Below, one piece after another: positions 17,906-26,200 of a stretch of DNA of 64,000 nucleotides. The DNA lies in NCBI RefSeq assembly GCF_001945365.1, contig NZ_MSTQ01000009.1:186001-250000 (forward strand). The letters run 5' to 3'. The position numbers were made by a program, and so were the translations under genes. The notes beneath the pieces were generated by a model. That model did not search any database and had not been told where the DNA came from. It saw only the letters and a list, made by a program, of their open reading frames with translations. The stretch is from Pseudomonas reinekei. GTDB taxonomy: Bacteria > Pseudomonadota > Gammaproteobacteria > Pseudomonadales > Pseudomonadaceae. How positions within the stretch are numbered: the stretch's first letter is position 1; each line of letters begins with the position of its first letter.

Positions 17906-17934
17906 CTGTGGGAGCGAGTCTGCTCGCTCCCACC
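17906..17934. repeat. REP element, single (GGGAGCGAGTCTGCTCGCTCCC)
   Basis: One self-complementary REP copy lies between the stop codons of the hydrolase-like gene and the convergent tyrosine-rich lipoprotein gene, where it may act as a terminator. Confidence 0.85.
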
Positions 17935-17957
17935 GATTGTGTGTCTACAAGGAATGA

Positions 17958-18410
17958 TTAGCGGTGATTGCCCCGGCCGTCGCGATCACCGCGTCCGTTA
18001 TGGTCACCTCGGCCGCCGTAATTGTTGTTGCGCCCGCCATGGCCTCGGTCGTTGTCCCAGCCGCCACGTTTGCGGCCATCCCAGCCATGATTCTGATGCG
18101 CCCGGTAATCAGGACGCGCCTGATAGTAACGCGGTGGCGCCTGGTAATAGCGCGGTGAGGGTTGATAGATCCGCGGCTGCGAGTAGTAGCGCGGCGTTGG
18201 CTTGTAATACCGCGCAGGCGGCGCGTAGTAACGGGCTGGCGGCGAGTAATAACCGCCATTGGAATAGTAGCGATCACCACCGGCGTAATAGCCTGGCGCT
18301 GGCGAGGTATACACCTCGGAACTGTAGTAGCTGACGCCTCCATCGGAATAAGGCACGCATGCACCAAGGGACAAACCCAACACAGCAATCAGTAGAATTC
18401 GAGAGAGCAT
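17958..18410 (-). CDS. Tyrosine/proline/arginine-rich putative lipoprotein
   Basis: The 150-residue product begins with a lipoprotein signal: hydrophobic core, then LSLGAC with the lipid-carrying Cys at residue 18. The mature part is low-complexity. Residues 27-98 repeat a YY(x)PPxR unit about nine times (for example PPARYYAPPARYY), and residues 105-150 are rich in G, R, N, D and H. I do not recognise a named family. The repeats and lipid anchor suggest a surface or envelope-exposed, possibly wall- or polymer-binding protein. An AGGAGG site precedes the start, so translation is well supported. Confidence 0.72.
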   Translation of the reverse strand: MLSRILLIAVLGLSLGACVPYSDGGVSYYSSEVYTSPAPGYYAGGDRYYSNGGYYSPPARYYAPPARYYKPTPRYYSQPRIYQPSPRYYQAPPRYYQARPDYRAHQNHGWDGRKRGGWDNDRGHGGRNNNYGGRGDHNGRGDRDGRGNHR

Positions 18411-18726
18411 GGCGGCCTCCTGGACCGCGAGTGAGCCACACCAGCGACGCTGGCAGGCGACAGTCGATTATTCGGCGACTGTCGAAAGATCAGACATCGA
18501 TTTCAGAATCTGGTGCGTTCCTGCAACAAGTTGAAACATCTCGCCGATGAAAGGTTTTTCATCCATTCACGCGCTGATTAATGCTGCAGGTGGAGATATC
18601 CACCCGGTAATAACGGCTGCCCACGCCACATCACAGTGCACCGATGCACCATCACAAAGCAGCTGTTCCCCACTGCACTCACCGAGACTTGCCTCTCCCC
18701 CGCGCGCTAGAAGCGTTCTGCAAACT

Positions 18727-18742
18727 TGGCACGGCTCTCGCT
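18727..18742 (+). promoter_or_regulatory. Sigma-54 (RpoN) promoter of the guanidine operon
   Basis: TGGCACGG-CTC-TCGCT matches the RpoN consensus TGGCACG-N4-TTGCW at all but one position, with the -24 GG (18728-18729) and -12 GC (18740-18741) at the strict spacing. Transcription would begin near 18753, about 50 bases before the riboswitch. NtrC control by nitrogen limitation is the natural inference. Confidence 0.75.
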
Positions 18743-18799
18743 TTAGCAATGGCGTGCAGGAGTCATCACAGGTTCGCGGCACCACAATTTGCAATGGCT

Positions 18800-18892
18800 G
18801 ACTAGGGTTCCGGCTCGCTTCGCGAGTGACTGGTCCGAGAGTTGGCGACCTCCAGTTGAGGTTACACGGCGGGACAAAAGCCCGGGAGACAA
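18800..18892 (+). ncRNA. Guanidine-I riboswitch (ykkC motif aptamer)
   Basis: The leader shows the hallmark strings of the ykkC class in order: CTAGGGTTCCG, a GC-rich hairpin (GGCTCGCTTCGCGAG-like), GACTGGTCCGAGAG, TTGGCGACC, then ACACGGCGGGACAAAAGC and CCGGGAGA. This aptamer binds free guanidinium. It stands about 60 bases before the first gene of an operon whose products fit guanidine uptake and breakdown. After it, TGTCCGCC (about 18918-18926) can pair with GGCGGGACA of the aptamer and CCTCC with the Shine-Dalgarno GGAG, so control of translation start is plausible; there is no T-run terminator. Confidence 0.93.
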
Positions 18893-18952
18893 AGCCACCG
18901 CTAACGGTGCCGCGTTGCCTCCTGTCCGCCCCTGATCAACTGGAGAACCACC

Positions 18953-20020
18953 ATGTCCCAGCTTCGTTTACCCGCCCTGCTCGCCGCTGCTTTCGCAGCC
19001 CTCGTGAGCGTCTCGTCCCACGCGGCACCCAAAGACCACTTCAGCGTCTGCTGGACGATCTATGCCGGCTGGATGCCCTGGGAGTATGCCGGCAGCCAAG
19101 GCATCGTCGACAAATGGGCGAAGAAGTACGGCATCAAGATCGATGTGGTGCAGCTCAACGATTACGTCGAATCCATCAACCAGTACACCGCTGGCCAGTT
19201 CGACGGCTGCACCATGACCAACATGGACGCGCTGACCATTCCCGCTGCCGGTGGCGTCGACAGCACCGCGCTGATCGTCAGCGATTTCTCCAACGGCAAC
19301 GACGGCATCGTGCTCAAGGGCGAAGGCAAGAAAGTCGCCGACCTCAAGGGCATGGACGTCAATCTGGTCGAGCTGTCGGTGTCCCATTACCTGCTGGCCC
19401 GGGCCCTGGATTCGGTGGACCTCACCGAGAAGGACCTGAAAGTGGTCAACACCTCCGACGCCGATATCGCGGCGGCTTTCAACACTGATCAGGTCAACGC
19501 CGTCACCACCTGGAACCCGATGCTCTCGGACATCAAGGCCAAGCCCGGGGTGACCGAAGTCTTCAACTCCAGCCAGATCCCCGGCGAAATCATGGACATG
19601 ATGGTGGTCAACAGCGCCACCCTCAAAGACAACCCGGCACTGGGCAAAGCACTGACCGGCGCCTGGTTCGAAGTGGTCGAGTTGATGAACGCGAAGAACG
19701 CCGCCGGCAAAGCCGCGCTCGAACACATGGCCAAAGCCTCAGGCACCGACCTTGCAGGTTTCCAGGCGCAACTGGACACCACCAAGCTGTTCGCCACGCC
19801 GCAAGAGGCCCTGGCGTTCAGCACCAGCAAGCAACTGCCGGAAACCATGCGCAAGGTCGCCGAATTCTCCTTCCAGCACGGTTTGCTGGGTGAAGGCGCC
19901 AAGGACACCAGCGCGGTCGGCATGGCCTTCGCCAACGGCGTGACCAGCGGCGACAAAGGCAACCTCAAGCTGCGCTTCGACCCGAGCTACGTGCAAATGG
20001 CCGCCGACGCCAAGTTGTAA
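18953..20020 (+). CDS. Guanidine ABC transporter, periplasmic substrate-binding protein
   Basis: The 355-residue protein belongs to the NMT1/TauA/SsuA-like solute-binding superfamily and has a clear signal peptide (about 1-24, cleavage after HAA). Annotation tools usually call it a nitrate/sulfonate/taurine or urea carboxylase-related binding protein. The riboswitch in front and the enzymes behind point to guanidine as ligand. GGAG lies before the ATG. Residues such as SVCWTIYAGWMPWEY open the mature part and are characteristic of this branch. Confidence 0.85.
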   Translation: MSQLRLPALLAAAFAALVSVSSHAAPKDHFSVCWTIYAGWMPWEYAGSQGIVDKWAKKYGIKIDVVQLNDYVESINQYTAGQFDGCTMTNMDALTIPAAGGVDSTALIVSDFSNGNDGIVLKGEGKKVADLKGMDVNLVELSVSHYLLARALDSVDLTEKDLKVVNTSDADIAAAFNTDQVNAVTTWNPMLSDIKAKPGVTEVFNSSQIPGEIMDMMVVNSATLKDNPALGKALTGAWFEVVELMNAKNAAGKAALEHMAKASGTDLAGFQAQLDTTKLFATPQEALAFSTSKQLPETMRKVAEFSFQHGLLGEGAKDTSAVGMAFANGVTSGDKGNLKLRFDPSYVQMAADAKL

Positions 20021-20035
20021 GAAGAGGACTTGGCC

Positions 20036-20851
20036 ATGCGCCTGATCAATCGCCACCCGGATCGCCCGAGTCGCCTGTTGCTGGTGATCCTGCCGTTCGC
20101 CCTGCTGCTGTTCGCCTACTTCATGGGCTCGGCCGAGCGACTGGCGGACAACCCCAACGACAAGCTGCTGCCCAGCGCCGTGCAGATGACCGATGCGGTG
20201 AAACGCCTGGCGTTCGTCGCCGACAGCCGCACCGGTGACTACCTGCTCTGGCAGGACAGTGCTTCGAGTCTGCGACGCCTGGCTATCGGCCTGGGTATCA
20301 GCGCCCTCGCTGGCTTATGCCTCGGCATGGCCGCCGGCACCCTGCCGTTGTTTGGCGCGCCGTTGTCGCCCTTGCTGACGGTGTTGTCGATGGTGCCGCC
20401 GCTGGCGATCCTGCCGATCCTGTTCATCGTTTTCGGGTTGGGCGAGCTGTCGAAAGTGATGCTGATCGTGATCGGCATCACCCCGGCACTGGCCCGGGAT
20501 CTGGAACAGCGCGCCCGGGAAATTCCCGTGGAACTGCTGATCAAGGCCCAAACCCTCGGCGCTTCGACCTGGACCTTGATGCTGCGCGTGGTATTACCGC
20601 AACTGCTGCCACGGCTGCTGATCTCGCTGCGGCTGATGCTCGGCTCGGCATGGCTGTTCCTGATTGCCGCCGAGGCGATTGCTTCCACCGACGGCCTCGG
20701 CTACCGGATTTTCCTGGTACGCCGCTACCTGGCGATGGACGTGATTTTGCCCTACGTGGTGTGGATCACCCTGCTCGCCTGGCTGATGGATTGGGGCCTG
20801 AAACGCCTGACCCAACGTGCGTTCCCCTGGTATGAAGGAGCACGGGCATGA
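20036..20851 (+). CDS. Guanidine ABC transporter, permease
   Basis: The 271-residue membrane protein has about six helices and the BPD_transp_1 EAA-type loop (EIPVELLIKAQTLGASTWTLMLRVVLPQ near residue 165) by which the ATPase couples. ATG 20036 is preferred over the TTG at 20030 because AAGAGGA sits at proper distance. Its end overlaps the start of the ATPase gene by 4 bases. Substrate is inferred from the operon. Confidence 0.87.
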   Translation: MRLINRHPDRPSRLLLVILPFALLLFAYFMGSAERLADNPNDKLLPSAVQMTDAVKRLAFVADSRTGDYLLWQDSASSLRRLAIGLGISALAGLCLGMAAGTLPLFGAPLSPLLTVLSMVPPLAILPILFIVFGLGELSKVMLIVIGITPALARDLEQRAREIPVELLIKAQTLGASTWTLMLRVVLPQLLPRLLISLRLMLGSAWLFLIAAEAIASTDGLGYRIFLVRRYLAMDVILPYVVWITLLAWLMDWGLKRLTQRAFPWYEGARA

Positions 20852-21636
20852 GCTTCATCACCGTGAAAAACGTCTGGCAGCAATACGCCGACCAGGTGGT
20901 GCTCGAAGGCCTGAACCTGACCGTCAACGAGGGCGAGTTCTGCACCCTGGTCGGCGCTTCCGGTTGCGGCAAATCGACCTTCTTGCGCCTGCTGCTCGGC
21001 CAGGAGCGCGCCAGCCGCGGCGAGATCCTGCTCGACGGCCAACCGTTGGCCGGTGAGCCGGATGCCAGCCGTGGCGTGGTGTTCCAGCGCTATTCGGTGT
21101 TCCCGCATCTGAGCGTACTGGACAACGTCGCCCTCGGCCTTGAACTGCCGCGCTCGCCATTGCTCGGTCGCCTGTTCGGCAGCGCGAAAAAAGAAGCCCG
21201 CGAACAGGCCTCGGCGCTGCTGCACAAAGTCGGCCTCGGGCACTCGCTGGACAAGTACCCGGCGCAGCTCTCCGGCGGCATGCAACAACGCTTGGCCATC
21301 GCCCAGGCGTTGATCATGAAGCCGCGCGTGCTGCTGCTCGACGAGCCCTTCGGCGCGCTCGATCCGGGCATCCGCAAGGACATGCACGCGTTGCTGCTGG
21401 CGCTGTGGCGCGAAACGCAATTGACGGTATTCATGGTCACCCATGATCTGTCCGAAGGCTTCAGCCTCGGCACCCGTTTGCTGGTGTTCGACAAGGTCCG
21501 TCTTGACCCCCATGCACCCGGCCGCTATGGCGCACGCATCACTTACGACATCCCTTTGAACAGCGACCGCCGCACCACCCGTGCCGCCGTCGATGCCTTG
21601 CCGGTGCAACTGGCAGGCACGCTTCGTATCGCTTAG
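20848..21636 (+). CDS. Guanidine ABC transporter, ATP-binding protein
   Basis: The 262-residue ATPase has Walker A GASGCGKST (residues 37-45), the Q-loop near VVFQRYSVFPHL, the signature LSGGMQQRLAIAQAL (about 140) and Walker B VLLLDEPFGALD (about 162). It resembles the SsuB/TauB group. It overlaps the permease by ATGA and is followed 12 bases later by the first DUF1989 gene, all consistent with one transcript. Confidence 0.88.
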   Translation: MSFITVKNVWQQYADQVVLEGLNLTVNEGEFCTLVGASGCGKSTFLRLLLGQERASRGEILLDGQPLAGEPDASRGVVFQRYSVFPHLSVLDNVALGLELPRSPLLGRLFGSAKKEAREQASALLHKVGLGHSLDKYPAQLSGGMQQRLAIAQALIMKPRVLLLDEPFGALDPGIRKDMHALLLALWRETQLTVFMVTHDLSEGFSLGTRLLVFDKVRLDPHAPGRYGARITYDIPLNSDRRTTRAAVDALPVQLAGTLRIA

Positions 21637-21648
21637 AGGAATTTTGAA

Positions 21649-22374
21649 ATGACTGATTCGACCCAACTGTTTCCACCCTTCGCCGAAGAAATGCTCCCCG
21701 GTGGCGGCCATCGTTCCTTCGTTTTGAAACGCGGCCAACTGCTGCGCCTGACCGACATTCGCGGTGGCGCCAACGTCAGCCTGACGCTGCTCAACGCCAA
21801 TGAAAAAACCGAACGCCTGAACCTTCCCGACAGCCTCAAGTGCCAACACACCGCCAAGCTCACCACCGGCCATTGCCTGTACTCGGACATGGGCCGCGTG
21901 CTCGCGGCCATCACCGCCGACACCTGCGGCTGGAGCGACAGCCTCGGCGGCGTGCTTTGCGCTGAAGAAGTCGCCGAAAAATATGGCGCCGGGCGCTATC
22001 AGGAACTGCGCAACGGCTTCTTCCGCAACGGCACCGACAACCTGTTGGTGGAACTGGGCAAGTGGGGTCTGGGCCTGTCGGATTTGCTGATGACCCTCAA
22101 CCTGTTCAGCCGCGTCAACGTCGACGACGCCGGACGCTTCCACTTTGTCGAGGGCAATTCCAAGGCCGGCGATTACATCGAGTTGTACGCACCGATGGAC
22201 ACGCTGGTGGTGCTCACCGCCCTGCAACACCCGATGGACCCGTCGCCGCAATACGCACCGAAACCACTGAAGCTCAGCTGGATGAACGCCGACGCCAGCG
22301 TCGCCGAACACTGCCGCACCTCGCGCCCGGAAAACGAGCGCGGCTTCATCAACACCGACCGTCTGTTCGCCTGA
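21649..22374 (+). CDS. Carboxyguanidine deiminase subunit, DUF1989 (urea amidolyase-associated type)
   Basis: This 241-residue DUF1989 protein was long annotated as urea amidolyase-associated or aminomethyltransferase-related. Work on such operons showed that the pair (CgdA/CgdB) deiminates carboxyguanidine to allophanate, releasing ammonia. Visible family segments are PGGGHRSFVLKRGQLLRLTD near the beginning and DTCGWSDSLGG (about residue 90), with conserved Cys and His/Asp candidates for metal binding. The next gene is its paralogue. I do not assign A or B because I cannot verify which naming applies. Confidence 0.85.
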   Translation: MTDSTQLFPPFAEEMLPGGGHRSFVLKRGQLLRLTDIRGGANVSLTLLNANEKTERLNLPDSLKCQHTAKLTTGHCLYSDMGRVLAAITADTCGWSDSLGGVLCAEEVAEKYGAGRYQELRNGFFRNGTDNLLVELGKWGLGLSDLLMTLNLFSRVNVDDAGRFHFVEGNSKAGDYIELYAPMDTLVVLTALQHPMDPSPQYAPKPLKLSWMNADASVAEHCRTSRPENERGFINTDRLFA

Positions 22375-22385
22375 GGATCGCAGCC

Positions 22386-23027
22386 ATGTCACTCGCTCTC
22401 ATCAATACTGAAAAGCAGCCAGAAACCGCGATCTACCGCGCCACGATTCCCGCCGGCGAACCCTGGCTGATGGAGGTCAAGGCCGGCCAGACCCTGCGCA
22501 TTCTCGACCTCGAAGGCAATCAGGCAGTCGACACCCTGTTCTACAGCGTGGCCAATCCGAAGGAACGCTACGACGTACAGCGCACCTTGCGCCGGCAGAA
22601 CAGCGTCTACTTGAGCACCGGCAGCGTGCTCTATTCCAACCTTGGCAAGCCGATGCTGACCATCGTCGCCGACACCTGCGGCCGTCACGACACCCTCGGC
22701 GGCGCCTGCGCGCAAGAGAGCAACACCGTGCGCTACGCCCTGGAAAAACGCTACATGCACAGCTGCCGCGACAACTACCTGCGAGCCTGTGTCCACGATG
22801 GCCGACTGGGCAAGGGCGACATCGGGCCGAACATCAATTTCTTCATGAACGTGCCGGTCACCGCTGACGGCGGGCTGACCTTCGAAGACGGGATCTCCGC
22901 ACCGGGCAAATACGTCGATCTGCGCGCCGAGATGGACGTGATCGTGCTGATCTCCAACTGCCCACAACTGAACAATCCGTGCAACGCCTACAACCCGACC
23001 CCTGCGGAGCTGCTGGTATGGAACTGA
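22386..23027 (+). CDS. Carboxyguanidine deiminase subunit, DUF1989, second paralogue
   Basis: The 213-residue protein is a paralogue of the preceding product. It shares the beta-rich start PAGEPWLMEVKAGQTLRI and the motif DTCGRHDTLGGACAQESN (about residue 98), which carries Cys and His residues likely to bind a metal. Eleven bases separate the two genes and the pair should form the heteromeric deiminase acting between the carboxylase and allophanate hydrolase. A 26-codon ORF starts inside its last codons (see separate entry), after which a 200-base gap with REP and hairpins precedes the carboxylase. Confidence 0.85.
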   Translation: MSLALINTEKQPETAIYRATIPAGEPWLMEVKAGQTLRILDLEGNQAVDTLFYSVANPKERYDVQRTLRRQNSVYLSTGSVLYSNLGKPMLTIVADTCGRHDTLGGACAQESNTVRYALEKRYMHSCRDNYLRACVHDGRLGKGDIGPNINFFMNVPVTADGGLTFEDGISAPGKYVDLRAEMDVIVLISNCPQLNNPCNAYNPTPAELLVWN

Positions 23028-23098
23028 AATTTTCGCGGTTGCGGCGCTGGCTGTTTGGCCTGTGCCAGGCCCGTTCAGGCCAGTGCCTCAAAAAGTAA
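23018..23098 (+). CDS. Possible 26-residue Cys/Arg-rich peptide overlapping the end of the DUF1989 gene
   Basis: An ATG inside the final codons of the upstream gene opens a 26-codon frame (begins MELKFSRLRRWLFG, ends CLKK). Overlap of the ATG with the upstream stop suggests reinitiation. The peptide is basic with two Cys residues. There is no homology I can name and the length allows chance, so this is tentative. Confidence 0.25.
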   Translation: MELKFSRLRRWLFGLCQARSGQCLKK

Positions 23099-23112
23099 AA
23101 ACACAGTTAATC

Positions 23113-23143
23113 CCTGTAGGACCTGGCTTGCCAGCTCCTACAG
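23113..23143. repeat. REP element, single (CTGTAGGACCTGGCTTGCCAGCTCCTACAG)
   Basis: A perfect-arm REP variant with TGGC/GCCA core lies in the gap between the second DUF1989 gene and the carboxylase, inside the operon. Confidence 0.82.
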
Positions 23144-23159
23144 TTGATGTGGATTTCTA

Positions 23160-23221
23160 CATCCGGGACGTCCCGGATGCCTGTCGAAAAACTGCGGGAC
23201 GGCCCGCATCCCCTTCAGGGG
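23160..23221 (+). promoter_or_regulatory. Three successive hairpins before the carboxylase start
   Basis: Directly after the REP come a perfect 20-base palindrome CATCCGGGACGTCCCGGATG (23160-23179), the stem TGCGGG/CCCGCA (23193-23208) and the stem CCCC/GGGG around TTCA (23210-23221). The last contains the AGGGG that serves as ribosome site for the ATG at 23229, so it could hide it. Effects on processing or translation are inferred. Confidence 0.55.
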
Positions 23222-23228
23222 TTATGCC

Positions 23229-26200
23229 ATGTTCGAAAAAGTCCTGATTGCCAACCGTGGCGCCATCGCCTGCCGCATCCTGCGCACCCTGCGTGAGCTG
23301 CACGTCCAGGGCATCGCCGTGTACTCCGAAGCCGATGCCGCCAGCCTGCACATCCTGCAAGCCGATGAGGCCCACAGCCTCGGCGAAGGTGCCGCCGCCG
23401 GCACGTATCTGGCGGTCGACAAGATCCTCGCCATTGCCAAGTCCACCGGTGCCACGGCGATCCATCCCGGCTACGGTTTTCTCTCGGAAAATGCCGCGTT
23501 CGCCGAAGCCTGCGCAGCCGCCGACATCGCCTTCATCGGCCCGACGCCAGAGCAACTGCGCGTGTTCGGCCTCAAGCACACCGCCCGCGCCCTGGCCAAA
23601 CAACACGGCGTGCCGATGCTCGAAGGCACCGAACTGCTCGACAGCCTCGACGCCGCGCTGACTGCCGGTGAACAGGTCGGCTACCCGGTGATGCTCAAGA
23701 GCACCGCTGGCGGCGGTGGCATCGGCATGCGTGTGTGCCGCAGTGCGGCCGAGTTGAGTGAATCCTTCGAAGCGGTCAAACGCCTGGGGCAGAACAATTT
23801 CAGCGACGCCGGTGTGTTCATCGAGAAGTACATCCAGCGCGCCCGGCATCTGGAAGTGCAGGTGTTTGGCGACGGCTGTGGCGAGGTGATTGCCCTCGGT
23901 GTGCGCGACTGCTCGGTGCAGCGGCGCAACCAGAAAGTCCTCGAAGAAACCCCGGCGCCGAACCTGCCGGACGGCATGGCCGATGAACTCTGCGCCGCCG
24001 CGATCAAGCTGGCCAAAGCCGTGAACTACCGCAGCGCCGGCACCGTGGAGTTCGTCTTCGACAGTGACGCCCAGCGCTTCTATTTCCTTGAAGTGAATAC
24101 GCGCTTGCAAGTGGAGCATGGCGTCACGGAGCAAGTGTGGGGCGTGGACCTGGTGCGCTGGATGGTGCAACTGGCAGCCGGTGACTTGCCGCCGCTGAGC
24201 GAGCTGATGCAGGGCTTGCAACCCGAGGGCCATGCGATTCAGGCGCGCTTGTATGCCGAAGATCCGGGCCGGGATTTCCAGCCGAGCCCGGGCTTGCTCA
24301 CTGCCGTGAATTTCCCGACCGCCAACGGCATCCAACTGCGCATCGACACTTGGGTCGAAGCGGGTTGCGAGATCCCTCCGTACTTCGACCCGATGATCGC
24401 CAAGGTCATCAACTGGGCGCCAACGCGTGAAGAAGCCCGCGCCGATTTGCATCGTGCCCTCGGCGACAGCCTGCTGTATGGCGTGGAAACCAATCGCGAC
24501 TACCTGCGGCAGATTCTGCTCGATGCGCCCTTCGCCAGCGGCCAGCCATGGACCCGCTGCCTGGAGGGCCTGGTGTATCAGGCCAACACCTTTGAGGTGA
24601 TCAGCGCCGGCACCCAAACCAGCGTGCAAGACTATCCCGGCCGCCTCGGTTACTGGGCCGTTGGCGTTCCGCCGTCGGGGCCGATGGACAGTCGCGCGTT
24701 GCGTCTGGGCAACCGTTTGCTGGGCAATGAAGAAGGCGCGGCGGCTTTGGAAATCACCATGAGCGGACCGCTGCTGCGCTTCAATTGCGACGCCGTGGTT
24801 GCCGTGACCGGGGCGGTGATTCCGTTGACGCTGAACGGCGAAACCGTGCCGATGAACACGGCATTGCTGATTCCCGCAGGGGAGACGTTGAGCCTCGGCA
24901 CCATCGCCGGCAGCGGGGCCCGCAGCTACCTGTGCCTGCGCGGCGGCCTGCAAGTCCCGGATTATCTGGGCAGTAAAAGCACCTTCACCCTCGGTCAGTT
25001 TGGGGGTCACGGCGGTCGCGCCTTGCGTGCCGGCGACGTGTTGCATGTGCCCGCGCTGAGCGATCGCAGCGTCGGTCAGCAACTGGCGCAAGAACACGTG
25101 ACCGCGTTGCCAACCGTGCGGCAGATCCGCGTGATCTACGGCCCCCACGGCGCCCCGGAATATTTCACCGAAAACTACATCGGTACCTTCTTCGCCACGC
25201 AGTGGGAAGTGCACTTCAACTCCAGCCGCACCGGCGTGCGCCTGATCGGCCCGAAGCCGCAATGGGTGCGTGCCGACGGTGGCGAGGCGGGTCTGCACCC
25301 GTCGAACATTCATGACAATCCGTATGCGATTGGCGCGGTGGATTTTACCGGTGACATGCCGGTGATCCTCGGCCCGGATGGCCCGAGCCTTGGTGGGTTT
25401 GTATGCCCGGTGACAGTGATCGAGGCGGATCTATGGCAACTGGGGCAGTTGAAGGCGGGGGACAAGGTGCAGTTTTTGCCGGTAGACCTGAAGACCGCCA
25501 GAAATCTCGCCTGCAACTGGGGCACCTGTGGGAGCTGGCTTGCCAGCGATGGTGCCCGACCAGACACCGCATCAACTTCATCGCTGCCAAGCCAGCTCCC
25601 CCTAGCGCTTATGTCGCCTGTTGTTTTGGAGTTGGGTGAGGGAGACACGCGGCTGGTGGCACGCCTGTCCGGCGATACACATCTACTGCTCGAAATCGGC
25701 GCCCCCGAACTCGACCTCGTCCTGCGCTTCCGCGCCCACGCACTGATGCAGGCCCTGGAAAGCAAAACCCTGCACGGCGTGATCGACCTCACCCCCGGCA
25801 TCCGCTCGCTGCAAATCCACTACCAGCCCGAACAACTGCCACTGGCAGACCTGCTCGGCATCGTGGCCGGCGAATGGGACGCGGTGTGTGCCGCCAAGGA
25901 CCTGCAAGTCCCGTCGCGCATCGTCCACCTGCCGCTGTCCTGGGACGACCCGGCGTGCCAATTGGCGATCGAGAAGTACATGACCACCGTGCGCAAGGAC
26001 GCGCCGTGGTGCCCGAGCAACCTGGAGTTCATCCGCCGCATCAACGACCTGCCGAACCTCGATGAAGTGCAGCGCACGGTGTTCGACGCCAGCTATCTGG
26101 TGATGGGCCTGGGCGATGTCTACCTCGGTGCGCCGGTCGCCACCCCGCTCGACCCGCGCCACCGCCTGGTCACCACCAAGTACAACCCGGCCCGCACCTG

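Larger units (their letters stand above)
18411..18952. other. Leader and promoter region of the guanidine operon
   Basis: No gene is convincing here. From left to right it contains a stretch without visible features (18411-18630), a tandem TGCAC pair (18637-18649) that could be NtrC half-sites, a sigma-54 promoter (18727-18742), the guanidine-I aptamer (18800-18892) and an expression platform ending in GGAG before the ATG at 18953. Confidence 0.75.

Noticed and set aside
23157..25313. A 718-residue antisense frame across the carboxylase gene
   Set aside because: Shadow of the biotin carboxylase coding strand; the real strand has full domain motifs.
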